Source: W0P28-013 sp963638355
Lineage (GTDB): Bacteria; Bacteroidota; Bacteroidia; Bacteroidales; Paludibacteraceae
Direction: 5' to 3'
NCBI GenBank assembly: GCA_963638355.1
Contig: CAVHRT010000010.1
Span: 1 to 35,720, forward strand
Length of the DNA: 35,720 nucleotides
Shown here piece by piece: positions 15,151 through 22,517 of this stretch. A program made the translations under genes and the position numbers. Position 1 is the first letter of the stretch; the number at the start of each line of letters is the position of its first letter. The notes beneath the pieces were generated by a model. The model was not told where the DNA came from, made no database searches, and was given only the letters and a program-made list of their open reading frames with translations.

Positions 15151-16409
15151 CAGTTTCTTACGACAAATCTCGCCGTCAGGCGGTTGCGCTGTTCCACAAA
15201 CACAAGTTTTTCGCCAACGAGTTGTTCCACAATCTCTTTGGTGTAGTGGCGAATGGTAATCAGTTCCACATCGGTGTTGTAGAGCACTTCGTATTCGTCC
15301 TGAAGTTCTGTCACAAGATTTTTGAAGATGGCGGGATTGTAGTCGATGCAGAGCGAAAAGCTGATGGCCGAGGTCTGAATGAGGCTCACTTTGGTGCGAT
15401 AGCTTGCCAAAATGGCGAAGATTTTACTCAGTTTCTCTTCGGCGATGAATGAAAAATCGCGCGGTGTGAGCGTGAGCAGCACTTGGTTGGCTTTGTTGAT
15501 GTAGACGGGCGGCAAGTCGAGTCGACCAACCACCTCTTCGATGACCGAGCCGGGCAGTGTTGGGTCGATAAACGACTTCACATAGAGCGGAATGCGCTTG
15601 TTTTGAATGGGTTTTACCGTTTTGGGGTGAATGACGCTCGCGCCGCAGTACGACAGTTCGATGGCCTCTTTGTACGATAGTTTTGGAATCACTTGTACCT
15701 CAGCGTAGCGTTTTGGGTCGGCATTCATCACGCCAGGCACATCTTTCCAAATGGTTACGCTTTCGGCATCGAGCAGATTGGCAAGCAGGGCAGCGGTGTA
15801 GTCCGATCCTTCACGACCGAGCGTGGTGGTTTGGTTTGTGAGCGTGCCAGCAATGAAACCCTGCGTCACGTAAATGTCGTGGTTCTGAAAATTGAATGCG
15901 TCGTTCACCAAGCGGTGCGACAGTTTCAGGTCGACATTGCCTTCGCGGAAATTGTCGTCGGTTTTCAGATAGTTGCGAATGTCGACGAATTTGGCATTCA
16001 CGCCTTGCGACTGCAAAAATGCCGCAACAATGGTGGTCGAAATCAGCTCGCCAAACGACACAATGCGGTCGTATTCGTAGTCGTAGCTCACCGATGGTTT
16101 TTGCGCAGCGTCGGCACGAAGGTCGGCGTAGAGTTGCGCCAACTGTTCATCGATTATTTGTCTGTTTTCTGGCGTAAATAGTTGACTAACAATCGTTTCG
16201 TGGTAATCTACAACCTCTTGAATTTTGGCGTCGAGGTCGGGTTTGCGATTGAAAAAACTATCGAGCACCGCCTCGAGCGCGTTGGTGGTTTTGCCCATGG
16301 CCGACACCACCACAACCAATTTTTCGCTGCCCGAGCAGACTATTTTTTGCAGATTGCGAACGCCAGCCGCATCGCGCACTGACGCACCGCCAAATTTGTA
16401 TATTTTCAT
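15150..16409 (-). CDS. lysC: Aspartate kinase
   Basis: First step of the aspartate family pathway (Lys, Thr, Met, diaminopimelate): phosphorylates aspartate. 419 residues, monofunctional. The kinase domain starts with KFGGASVRDAAGVRNL, then VVVSAMGKTTNALE, the substrate loop TTLGREGSDYTAALLANLL near 215-235 and WKDVPGVMNADP. The C-terminal third (from about 310, VYINKANQVLLTLTPRDFSF) corresponds to tandem ACT regulatory domains that usually mediate feedback inhibition. The end lacks a homoserine dehydrogenase domain. The ATG start is clear. It lies 81 bases after queA, within a repeat-rich gap. Confidence 0.95.
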   Translation of the reverse strand: MKIYKFGGASVRDAAGVRNLQKIVCSGSEKLVVVVSAMGKTTNALEAVLDSFFNRKPDLDAKIQEVVDYHETIVSQLFTPENRQIIDEQLAQLYADLRADAAQKPSVSYDYEYDRIVSFGELISTTIVAAFLQSQGVNAKFVDIRNYLKTDDNFREGNVDLKLSHRLVNDAFNFQNHDIYVTQGFIAGTLTNQTTTLGREGSDYTAALLANLLDAESVTIWKDVPGVMNADPKRYAEVQVIPKLSYKEAIELSYCGASVIHPKTVKPIQNKRIPLYVKSFIDPTLPGSVIEEVVGRLDLPPVYINKANQVLLTLTPRDFSFIAEEKLSKIFAILASYRTKVSLIQTSAISFSLCIDYNPAIFKNLVTELQDEYEVLYNTDVELITIRHYTKEIVEQLVGEKLVFVEQRNRLTARFVVRN

Positions 16410-16463
16410 GAAATCAATTATCTAATTACTTAATTTCCAATTGCTTAATTAGTCGCAGACAAT

Positions 16464-16481
16464 TTCTTGCTACTTGCTACT
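16464..16481. repeat. AGTAGCAAG tandem word, copy 1
   Basis: TTCTTGCTACTTGCTACT occurs identically at 22382-22399. A third unit (CTTGCTAC) follows and includes the queA stop codon. Confidence 0.7.
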
Positions 16482-16490
16482 CACATCTTG

Positions 16491-17543
16491 CTACTTTTTT
16501 ATCAGCATGGCATCGCCGTAAACGCCAAAGCGGTATTTTTCTTTCACGGCTTCATCGTAGGCGTGCATCACAAAATCGTAACCGCCAAAGGCGCAAGCGT
16601 TCATCAGCATGGTGCTGAATGGCAGTTGGAAATTGCTGATGAGTGCGTCGGCAGTGGTGAATTCGTAGGGCGGGAAGATGAAGCGGCTGGTCCAACCTTC
16701 GAAAGGTTTGATGTAGCCGTTCATCATCGAGGCGGTTTCGAGTGCGCGCAGCACGGTGGTGCCAACGGCGCAGACTTTATGCCCGTTCTCGTGCGTTTTG
16801 TTGAATTGGTCGGTGGCCTCTTCGTTCACAAACATCTGCTCCGACTCCATTTTGTGTTTCGTCAAATCCTCTACGTCGATGTCGCGGAACATGCTCAAAC
16901 TGGCGTGCAGCGTAATGAATGTTTTGTTTATTCCCTTGATTTCCATGCGTTTAAGCAGCTCACGACTGAAATGTGCGCCTGCCATCGGGGCAACTATTGC
17001 GCCCTCTTTTGCAGCAAAAATGGTTTGGAAACGCTCGGCATCTTCTGGCTCCACTGGGCGTTTGATGTAGCGCGGCAGCGGCGTGGAACCAAGTCCGTAG
17101 AGCTCTTTTTTGAACACTTCGTGATCGCCATCGTACAAGAAACGAATGGTGCGACCGCGCGATGTGGTGTTGTCGATGACCTCTGCCACCATGGCCTCGT
17201 CGGGACCGAAATAGAGTTTGTTGCCGATGCGGATTTTGCGCGCTGGCTCCACTATCACGTCCCACAAAAATGTCTCTGGATTCAGCTCGCGAAGCATCAT
17301 CACATCGATGTCGGCGCCAGTTTTCTCCTTCTTGCCGATGATGTGGTCGGGCGAGACTTTCGTGTCGTTGAACACAAAAAGGTCGTTTTCGTCGAATTCG
17401 TTGATTATCTCCTTGAAAATGTGGTGTTCGATTGTCCCTTTTGCCACATCAAGCACCATCAAACGCGATTCGTCGCGGTATTCGGCGGGGTACTGAGCAA
17501 TCAGCTCTTCGGGTAGTTTGAATTTGAATTTAGAAAGTTTCAT
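16491..17543 (-). CDS. queA: tRNA preQ1(34) S-adenosylmethionine ribosyltransferase-isomerase QueA
   Basis: Transfers and isomerises the ribosyl part of SAM onto preQ1 in tRNA, giving epoxyqueuosine. 350 residues. Family motifs include the N-terminal FKLPEELIAQYPAEYRDESRLMV, FNDTKVSPDHIIGKK, EPARKIRIG, LYGLGSTPLPRYIKR and the strongly conserved ERFQTIFAAKEGAIVAPMAGAHFS (about 190-215). It lies 20 bases after truB in the conserved Bacteroidota order uppP-truB-queA. The window also has a queuosine precursor transporter. Confidence 0.96.
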   Translation of the reverse strand: MKLSKFKFKLPEELIAQYPAEYRDESRLMVLDVAKGTIEHHIFKEIINEFDENDLFVFNDTKVSPDHIIGKKEKTGADIDVMMLRELNPETFLWDVIVEPARKIRIGNKLYFGPDEAMVAEVIDNTTSRGRTIRFLYDGDHEVFKKELYGLGSTPLPRYIKRPVEPEDAERFQTIFAAKEGAIVAPMAGAHFSRELLKRMEIKGINKTFITLHASLSMFRDIDVEDLTKHKMESEQMFVNEEATDQFNKTHENGHKVCAVGTTVLRALETASMMNGYIKPFEGWTSRFIFPPYEFTTADALISNFQLPFSTMLMNACAFGGYDFVMHAYDEAVKEKYRFGVYGDAMLIKK

Positions 17544-17563
17544 AATTATTATTTTTTTTTATT

Positions 17564-18259
17564 TTATTCCACGGAATTATTTTTGATTTTCTCGACCAAA
17601 TCGTCGATTTTCCAACAGTCAGAAAGTTTGATGTCGCCCACGCGAGTGCGCTGCAATGCCGTGAGGTGTGCACCGCTGCCAAGTGCTTCGCCAATGTCGC
17701 GCGCCAAAGCCCGAATGTAGGTGCCTTTGCTGCAAACCACGCGAATTTGTAAAACGGGCAATTCAAAGTGCAAAACCTCCAATTCGTCGATGACCAAAAG
17801 TTTCGGCTTCAGCTCCACATCTTGTGCTTTGCGGGCGTAGTCGTAGGCGCGCTTGCCATCGATTTTTACGGCCGAATAGACGGGCGGCACTTGCCAAATT
17901 TCGCCACGAAATCGCGCCAAAACCTTGTCGACCAGCGCACGCGTGATGTGTTCGGTAGGGTAGTGCGCGTCAATCTCGTGCTCCAAATCGAACGATGGCG
18001 TGGTCGCTCCCAACTGCAGCGTAGCGATGTACTCTTTCACGCCGCTTTGCAACTCCTCGATGCGTTTGGTGGCGCGTCCTGTGCAGACTATCATCACGCC
18101 CGTGGCAAGCGGGTCGAGTGTGCCAGCGTGGCCCACTTTCAGCTTTTTCTTGCCTAGCGAACGGCACATTGCACCGCGCAGACGGTTCACCACATCGAAC
18201 GAAGTCCAATGCAGCGGTTTGTCGACATAAATTATTTCGCCAACTTCAAAATCGAACAT
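17564..18259 (-). CDS. truB: tRNA pseudouridine(55) synthase TruB
   Basis: Makes pseudouridine 55 in the T-loop of tRNAs. 231 residues. The catalytic Asp is D49 in GHAGTLDPLATG. Other motifs are GEIIYVDKPLHWTSFD, KEYIATLQLGATTPSFD, VPPVYSAVKIDGKRAYDYAR and CSKGTYIRALARDIGEALG. It ends soon after the catalytic domain and lacks a C-terminal PUA domain, as usual in Bacteroidota. It is 35 bases after uppP and 20 before queA, so translation-related genes follow an envelope gene in one operon. Confidence 0.96.
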   Translation of the reverse strand: MFDFEVGEIIYVDKPLHWTSFDVVNRLRGAMCRSLGKKKLKVGHAGTLDPLATGVMIVCTGRATKRIEELQSGVKEYIATLQLGATTPSFDLEHEIDAHYPTEHITRALVDKVLARFRGEIWQVPPVYSAVKIDGKRAYDYARKAQDVELKPKLLVIDELEVLHFELPVLQIRVVCSKGTYIRALARDIGEALGSGAHLTALQRTRVGDIKLSDCWKIDDLVEKIKNNSVE

Positions 18260-18294
18260 TGAATTATTGACTTATTGAATCATTTGGCGATTTT

Positions 18295-19098
18295 CTAGCA
18301 CAGCGTCCAAATCAGTGCAAAAGCGCCAGCCAATGCGCAGTAGATGGCAAAATAGATGAGTTTGCCGCGTTTCACCAGTTCAATCATGAATTTGCAGGCG
18401 AAACAACCCGAGATGAATGCCGCCAAAAATCCGACAATCAACGCCGAAGTTGGCACCACATTGGTAACGGCCGCTGCGCTCTCCGAAAACATATCGATGA
18501 CATCGAGCAGCGCCTCGCCCAAGATTGGCGGAATGACCATCAGAAACGAGAATTGCGCCAATTTTTCTTTGTTGTTGCCAAGCAGAAGTCCCGTGGCGAT
18601 GGTGGTGCCAGAGCGCGAAAGTCCCGGCAAAACTGCCACCGCTTGCGACAGACCGATGATGAATGCGTCGCGCATCGAGATCTCGCTTTTCTGGCGCGGT
18701 TTGGCAAAATAGGCGAACGCCAGCAGGCAGGCGGTAACGATTAGGCAGACGCCAACAACCACCAATCCCGAGCCGAAAATGGCTTCGACTTTATCTTTGA
18801 AAAACACGCCAACAATGCCTATTGGCACCATCGAAATGAGAATGTTAACCACATATTTTGTGCCTGCGTTCCACTGAAATTTGAAAAGATCGCGGAAAAG
18901 CCACACAATCTCGCGCCACAGCACCACAATGGTACTCAGCACCGTTGCTACATGCACTGCCACAGTGAATGCGAGATTTTCGTCGCCTTCCATGCCAAAA
19001 ATGGCTGCGCCAATGGCCAAATGACCGCTGCTCGACACGGGCAAATACTCGGTCAGTCCCTGAATTAGGCCTAAAATCAGCCCTTCGACCCAAGTCAT
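18295..19098 (-). CDS. uppP: Undecaprenyl-diphosphatase UppP (BacA)
   Basis: Integral membrane phosphatase that recycles the undecaprenyl carrier for peptidoglycan and O-antigen synthesis and gives low-level bacitracin resistance. 267 residues with about eight hydrophobic segments. The two active-site signatures are present: GLIQGLTEYLPVSSSGHL near residues 10-27 (with the essential Glu and His) and VLPGLSRSGTTIATGLLLG near 155-175 (with the essential Arg). Its start codon overlaps the DUF3098 stop by 4 bases, so the two are translationally coupled. Confidence 0.96.
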   Translation of the reverse strand: MTWVEGLILGLIQGLTEYLPVSSSGHLAIGAAIFGMEGDENLAFTVAVHVATVLSTIVVLWREIVWLFRDLFKFQWNAGTKYVVNILISMVPIGIVGVFFKDKVEAIFGSGLVVVGVCLIVTACLLAFAYFAKPRQKSEISMRDAFIIGLSQAVAVLPGLSRSGTTIATGLLLGNNKEKLAQFSFLMVIPPILGEALLDVIDMFSESAAAVTNVVPTSALIVGFLAAFISGCFACKFMIELVKRGKLIYFAIYCALAGAFALIWTLC

Positions 19099-19316
19099 TT
19101 GTTGCGATTTTTAGGTTTCCACATGATGGCCACAATCATTATCACAAAGCCCAGCATGCAGACTATTGGGGCCACGGTGACGCGCCTAAAACTGAATACA
19201 TCGGGGTTGAAAGCGACCTCGGTCGATGAGCCGTACATCAGCACAAAGCCTAGCACAATGACGGCAAACGCCACGCCCATCAGAATAAAATTGATTTTTG
19301 AAAATGGGAATTTCAT
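19095..19316 (-). CDS. DUF3098 family small membrane protein
   Basis: 73 residues with two membrane helices (INFILMGVAFAVIVLGFVLMYG and VAPIVCMLGFVIMIVAIMW) separated by a short loop with FNPDVFSFRRVTVAP, the DUF3098 signature. The family is found almost only in Bacteroidota and nearly always between ftsX and uppP, as here. A role beside FtsX or UppP in cell-wall synthesis is inferred only from this conserved position. It overlaps the uppP start by 4 bases. Confidence 0.9.
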   Translation of the reverse strand: MKFPFSKINFILMGVAFAVIVLGFVLMYGSSTEVAFNPDVFSFRRVTVAPIVCMLGFVIMIVAIMWKPKNRNK

Positions 19317-19320
19317 AATA

Positions 19321-19360
19321 GAGTTGAAAGTTTGTAAAGTCTAAAGTTGAAAGTTTTTAG
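19321..19360. repeat. GTTGAAAGTTT-type direct repeats before DUF3098
   Basis: GTTGAAAGTTT appears twice around TGTAAAGTCTAAA. A related word (GTAAAGTGAAAAGTTTATAAAG) lies before lpxK at 8778-8799. The rest of the 210-base gap to ftsX holds AATTCTAAATTCTTAATTC (19443-19461) and no gene. Confidence 0.5.
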
Positions 19361-19526
19361 TAGTTTCTAGTTGTTTGCCGAAATTGCGCTAGCAATTTCT
19401 GTTTATGATTTCATTGCTGCAATATTTGCTGTCGCCCTTCTTAATTCTAAATTCTTAATTCATAATTTGCTTTGTTGCCGCACTGTCCAGCACTCTTGCG
19501 AATTATTGTTCATTCTTCATTTTTTA

Positions 19527-20405
19527 TTAGACGAAGAATAGGTCATCGGTTTTCATGCGAATATAACGGTTCACGGCACTGAGCGTGGCGAGCATCATTA
19601 TCAGGAAACTGATGGCAAACACCACAACCACCACTGGTACAATTATTTTCCACGAATAGAGGTTCATCAATCCGCCAATTTCGGTCTGCACATAGTAGAC
19701 TGCGCCGCCCAGCAAAATCAACGCCAAAAGTGCGGCTACAATGCTGTTCCCCGCGGCTCGACGCATGAATGGCGCACGAATAAATCGCGGGTTGGCTCCG
19801 ACCAATTGCATGGTGTTTATCAGGAAGCGCTGCGAATAGACCGAAATACGTACAGTGTTGGTAATCAGTGCAATAGAGATGAAAAGCAGCACCAGCGCAA
19901 TGCCAGCCAGCATCAGCGAGAGGCGGCTCACTTTTTGGTTTATCAGTTCCACCAAATCCTCTTGGTACACAAACTCGTCGATGCCCTGAAAAGTGGTCAG
20001 TTTCGTTTTTATCATCTCGATGCTGTCGGTGCAGGCGTAGTCGGCGTGCAGATAGACTTCGATGGAGGCGCGAAGGGGGTTGAATCCCAATAGCTCAGAT
20101 GGGTCTTCGCCAAGACTTTCGATGTGTTCTTTCAGCGCGTCGTCTTTGCTGATATACTCGTAGCGTTTGGCAAAATCGCACACATCGAGATAGCGTTCGA
20201 TGCGCGTAACATCGGCTTCGGTGGCGGTGTCGTGCAGCACTACCGACAGCGACACATGTTCTTTGGTGTCCTGCGCAATCTCTTTGGCAAAAGCCAGCAA
20301 AAATGCAATCAATCCGACCATGAAAAGCACCAACGCAATGCTGATTGTTGCCGTAAGGTGCATGTTGAAAAACGAATTTTTTCTTGGTTTGTATCCGCGA
20401 GCCAT
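19527..20405 (-). CDS. ftsX: Cell-division ABC transporter permease FtsX
   Basis: With FtsE it forms an ABC-type complex that activates peptidoglycan hydrolases at the septum. 292 residues. TM1 lies at about 18-40 (TISIALVLFMVGLIAFLLAFA). An extracytoplasmic domain with the pattern VSLSVVLHDTATEADVTRIE...YISKDDALKEH spans about 50-160, followed by three further TM segments (LMLAGIALVLLFISIALITNTVR, the one after RRAAGNSIV, and VVVVVFAISFLIMMLATL). The start with a basic, polar ARGYKPRKNSF is typical for Bacteroidota FtsX. ftsE is not in the window. It is the first gene of a long minus-strand series and has a good promoter. Confidence 0.94.
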   Translation of the reverse strand: MARGYKPRKNSFFNMHLTATISIALVLFMVGLIAFLLAFAKEIAQDTKEHVSLSVVLHDTATEADVTRIERYLDVCDFAKRYEYISKDDALKEHIESLGEDPSELLGFNPLRASIEVYLHADYACTDSIEMIKTKLTTFQGIDEFVYQEDLVELINQKVSRLSLMLAGIALVLLFISIALITNTVRISVYSQRFLINTMQLVGANPRFIRAPFMRRAAGNSIVAALLALILLGGAVYYVQTEIGGLMNLYSWKIIVPVVVVVFAISFLIMMLATLSAVNRYIRMKTDDLFFV

Positions 20406-20466
20406 GTTGTAAAAACTTGTAAATCAGTATTTTATGCTAAAATCGCAACCTGCGCAATTTAGGTTG

Positions 20467-20498
20467 CAAATATAATACATTTGCACCCCCCTTGTCAA
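20467..20498 (-). promoter_or_regulatory. ftsX operon promoter
   Basis: Minus-strand TTG (20498-20496, in TTGACA), 21 bp, then TATATTTG (20474-20467). Both boxes match. The predicted start is near 20460, with a leader of about 55 bases. Confidence 0.7.
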
Positions 20499-20529
20499 GA
20501 GGTTGAAGCAAAAATTTTGGAAAATGGCA

Positions 20530-20563
20530 CAAAAAAAGTCCCCTCCAGCGATTGGACGGGACT
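20530..20563 (-). terminator. rplS terminator
   Basis: On the minus strand AGTCCCGTCCA and TGGAGGGGACT pair (one mismatch) around a 5-base loop, followed by T7. It lies 22 bases past the rplS stop. Confidence 0.88.
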
Positions 20564-20585
20564 AATTTTCGTTTTAGAACGATGG

Positions 20586-20933
20586 TTAGATGCGTTTTTC
20601 GCGAATGCGAGCGGCTTTGCCTTTGAGCTCGCGCAGGTAGTAGAGCTTTGCGCGACGCACTTTACCAACTTTGTTCACTTCGATGTTCTCGATGAAAGGC
20701 GAATCCATCGGGAAGATACGCTCTACGCCAACATTGTCCGACATTTTGCGAACGGTGAAACGACGTTTTGCGCCGTGGCCAGAGATTTTGATCACGATGC
20801 CGCGATACTGCTGTATACGCTCTTTGTTACCCTCTTTGATGCGGTAAGCCACCGTGATGGTGTCGCCACTTTTGAATGCGGGAATTTCTTTGCCTTGTGC
20901 AAACGATTCCTCGACAACTTTAATCAAGTCCAT
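20586..20933 (-). CDS. rplS: 50S ribosomal protein L19 (bL19)
   Basis: 115 residues, the usual size. Family sequences include the N-terminal helix DLIKVVEESFAQGKEIPAF, the SH3-like barrel with FKSGDTITVAYRIKEGNKERIQQYRGIVIKISG, and the C-terminal KRRFTVRKMSDNVGVERIFPMDSPFIENIEV and VRRAKLYYLRELKGKAARI. bL19 lies at the subunit interface. It is a single-gene unit with its own promoter, a structured leader and a strong terminator. Confidence 0.98.
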   Translation of the reverse strand: MDLIKVVEESFAQGKEIPAFKSGDTITVAYRIKEGNKERIQQYRGIVIKISGHGAKRRFTVRKMSDNVGVERIFPMDSPFIENIEVNKVGKVRRAKLYYLRELKGKAARIREKRI

Positions 20934-20962
20934 TGATTTAAGAATTTAATTTTTAAACGATT

Positions 20963-21006
20963 GTGCAGCATTCACGGGCTTCTCCACTCCACATCAGAGG
21001 CTACAC
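20963..21006 (-). promoter_or_regulatory. Hairpin in the rplS leader
   Basis: On the minus strand GTGTAGC and GCTGCAC form a 7-bp stem (one G-U) enclosing a 30-base loop that can pair further (CTC with GAG). It lies within an 84-base leader after the promoter and could be an autoregulatory ribosomal-protein leader. Confidence 0.35.
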
Positions 21007-21017
21007 GAAACAGGCTG

Positions 21018-21025
21018 CAAAAGTA
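21018..21025 (-). promoter_or_regulatory. rplS promoter -7 box
   Basis: Minus-strand TACTTTTG matches TAnnTTTG. The predicted start is near 21011, giving a leader of roughly 78 bases. Confidence 0.6.
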
Positions 21026-21080
21026 CAATTTTATTTTTATGCCGCCAAATGTTTTTCGAAGATTTTTTCGCGCCCGTTTT

Positions 21081-22319
21081 TCATCGAACTACGATTTTTG
21101 CCACTTTATCGCCACATTTCACAATGTAAACGCCTGTGAGTGAGCCGTTTTGCTTGGTTACATTGAGTCCCGTGAGGTCGAAAATTGTCATGTCATCTGG
21201 ACCGATTATGGTCTTGTCGATTGCGAAAATGTTCAGCTCGTCGGCCGATACTGCGCTGATGGCGGTCGGCACTTTTTCGGTCATATTATAAGCGGTGTCG
21301 GTCTCCAAATCGTTCTCTTTGTTGTTTGGGTCGCGATCGGTGAAGGTGCAGAAAATTGGCAATACTTTGTCGAGTTTCCAACGTTTTTTGTTCGAATCGA
21401 TGCAGTTGAGCACAATGTGGTAGTTGTACCAATGCTCGTTGTAGCGGCTCACGGGCGTGAGTGTGAAATCGAGCGAGGTGAGTTTGGCCTGCGTGCTGCC
21501 TTCGCTGCTCGGGAATTGAATGTACGAATCCGACGCTACCCAGCCTGCCATGGTCGATGCTGTCTCTTGTGAATAGTCGCCTGCAATGGAGGTCATGGTG
21601 GCGGTTTGTATCGCGGTCTCGATGCGTGGCACTGCGTCGTCACTTTCTGATTGATTCAGCCTAAGATCCCAGAAATAGAGGTTTTTTGTGAAATCGGAAT
21701 AGCGTGCGTAGAGGTCGGCCTGCGCATAGTTGATGTCGAGCGTGTTCACCGACTCGTCCTCGCCCACGTAGCCTGCGCCATTGCCCTTAACATAAAGCAC
21801 GGGACGCTGCATGTTGGTCTCGGTTTGGTAGAATTTGAAGCCGTGATCTTTCTGGTTGAACAGGAAATTGCCCACACCCGATTTTGTAACAATGTCGACG
21901 CCATATTCGCCTTGCCAAGTGAATTCCACATTGGTTTCGCCTTTCGAAAAGGTGATGCCGTTGTTTTTCGACACGCCAGCCAAGTAGTAGCCACCTGCGC
22001 CGCGGTCGCCATCGCCAGTGCAGCGAATGGAGCAGAGTTTGTCGTACGAGTGGTACTGATTGTGGTACAAAATGCACTCGTTTTCGGTGTAGTCACCCGA
22101 AATCTGCGTTCCGCTGAAATTCTCAATCAGTTCGTAGTTTTTGCCTGTGGCGTTCTGCCCATCGAAAATGTAGGCATTGTTGGCATATTCAGCCACAATC
22201 AGGAATGTGTCCTGAAATTCTGTGCCGATTTTGTCGAATTTCGTCACGCGCGTGTAAATGCCCGCCTGCGCGCCCAGCACCGACGCTGCAACGAGGAGTG
22301 AAAGTGTAAGTTTTTTCAT
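21081..22319 (-). CDS. Secreted protein with T9SS-like C-terminal tail
   Basis: 412 residues. A signal peptide (KKLTLSLLVAASVLGAQA) precedes a mature start near residue 20. The first mature part has YTRVTKFDK...DTFLIVAEYANNAYIFDG, a pattern like the 'GxYLIVxE' modules of secreted Bacteroidota proteins. The same module occurs in the divergent neighbour at 22518. The middle is Tyr-, Asn- and Asp-rich, with no enzyme motif I recognise. The last 40 residues (MTIFDLTGLNVTKQNGSLTG, then VYIVKCGDKVAKIVVR) look like a type IX secretion sorting domain: two short beta strands, GVYIVK and a final basic residue. Export to the cell surface is inferred from that tail. Function unknown. Confidence 0.8.
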   Translation of the reverse strand: MKKLTLSLLVAASVLGAQAGIYTRVTKFDKIGTEFQDTFLIVAEYANNAYIFDGQNATGKNYELIENFSGTQISGDYTENECILYHNQYHSYDKLCSIRCTGDGDRGAGGYYLAGVSKNNGITFSKGETNVEFTWQGEYGVDIVTKSGVGNFLFNQKDHGFKFYQTETNMQRPVLYVKGNGAGYVGEDESVNTLDINYAQADLYARYSDFTKNLYFWDLRLNQSESDDAVPRIETAIQTATMTSIAGDYSQETASTMAGWVASDSYIQFPSSEGSTQAKLTSLDFTLTPVSRYNEHWYNYHIVLNCIDSNKKRWKLDKVLPIFCTFTDRDPNNKENDLETDTAYNMTEKVPTAISAVSADELNIFAIDKTIIGPDDMTIFDLTGLNVTKQNGSLTGVYIVKCGDKVAKIVVR

Positions 22320-22381
22320 GGTATAAAAGTTTTTTTGTTTCTAAGTCTTGCGCTTCGCGCAGTTTTTAGCTGCAGCCCGCA

Positions 22382-22399
22382 TTCTTGCTACTTGCTACT
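22382..22399. repeat. AGTAGCAAG tandem word, copy 2
   Basis: TTCTTGCTACTTGCTACT, identical over 18 bases to 16464-16481. Here it lies in the leader of the minus-strand secreted-protein gene. Confidence 0.7.
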
Positions 22400-22424
22400 T
22401 GTGTCTTGCGACTAATTTGACTTG

Positions 22425-22454
22425 CAAAATTACAAAAAATCGCTGACTTTGCAA
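22425..22454 (-). promoter_or_regulatory. Promoter of the minus-strand secreted protein
   Basis: Minus-strand TTG (22454-22452), 19 bp, then TAATTTTG (22432-22425). Its -33 box directly abuts the -33 box of the divergent promoter. Confidence 0.7.
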
Positions 22455-22481
22455 CTTATTCATAAAAAAGCTGTAACTTTG
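22448..22481 (+). promoter_or_regulatory. Promoter of the plus-strand secreted protein
   Basis: TTTG at 22448-22451 and TAACTTTG at 22474-22481 with 22 bp between. The predicted start is near 22488, about 30 bases before the ATG. Confidence 0.7.
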
Positions 22482-22490
22482 CCTTTCGAT

Positions 22491-22506
22491 AATTTGAAAT
22501 TTGAAA
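22491..22506. repeat. GAAATTT-type word before the secreted protein
   Basis: AATTTGAAATTTGAAA ends 11 bases before the ATG at 22518. Confidence 0.6.
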
Positions 22507-22517
22507 TAATTTTGACC

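Noticed and set aside
16467..17516. 349-codon frame antisense to queA
   Set aside because: Covers queA almost exactly and lacks any family motif.
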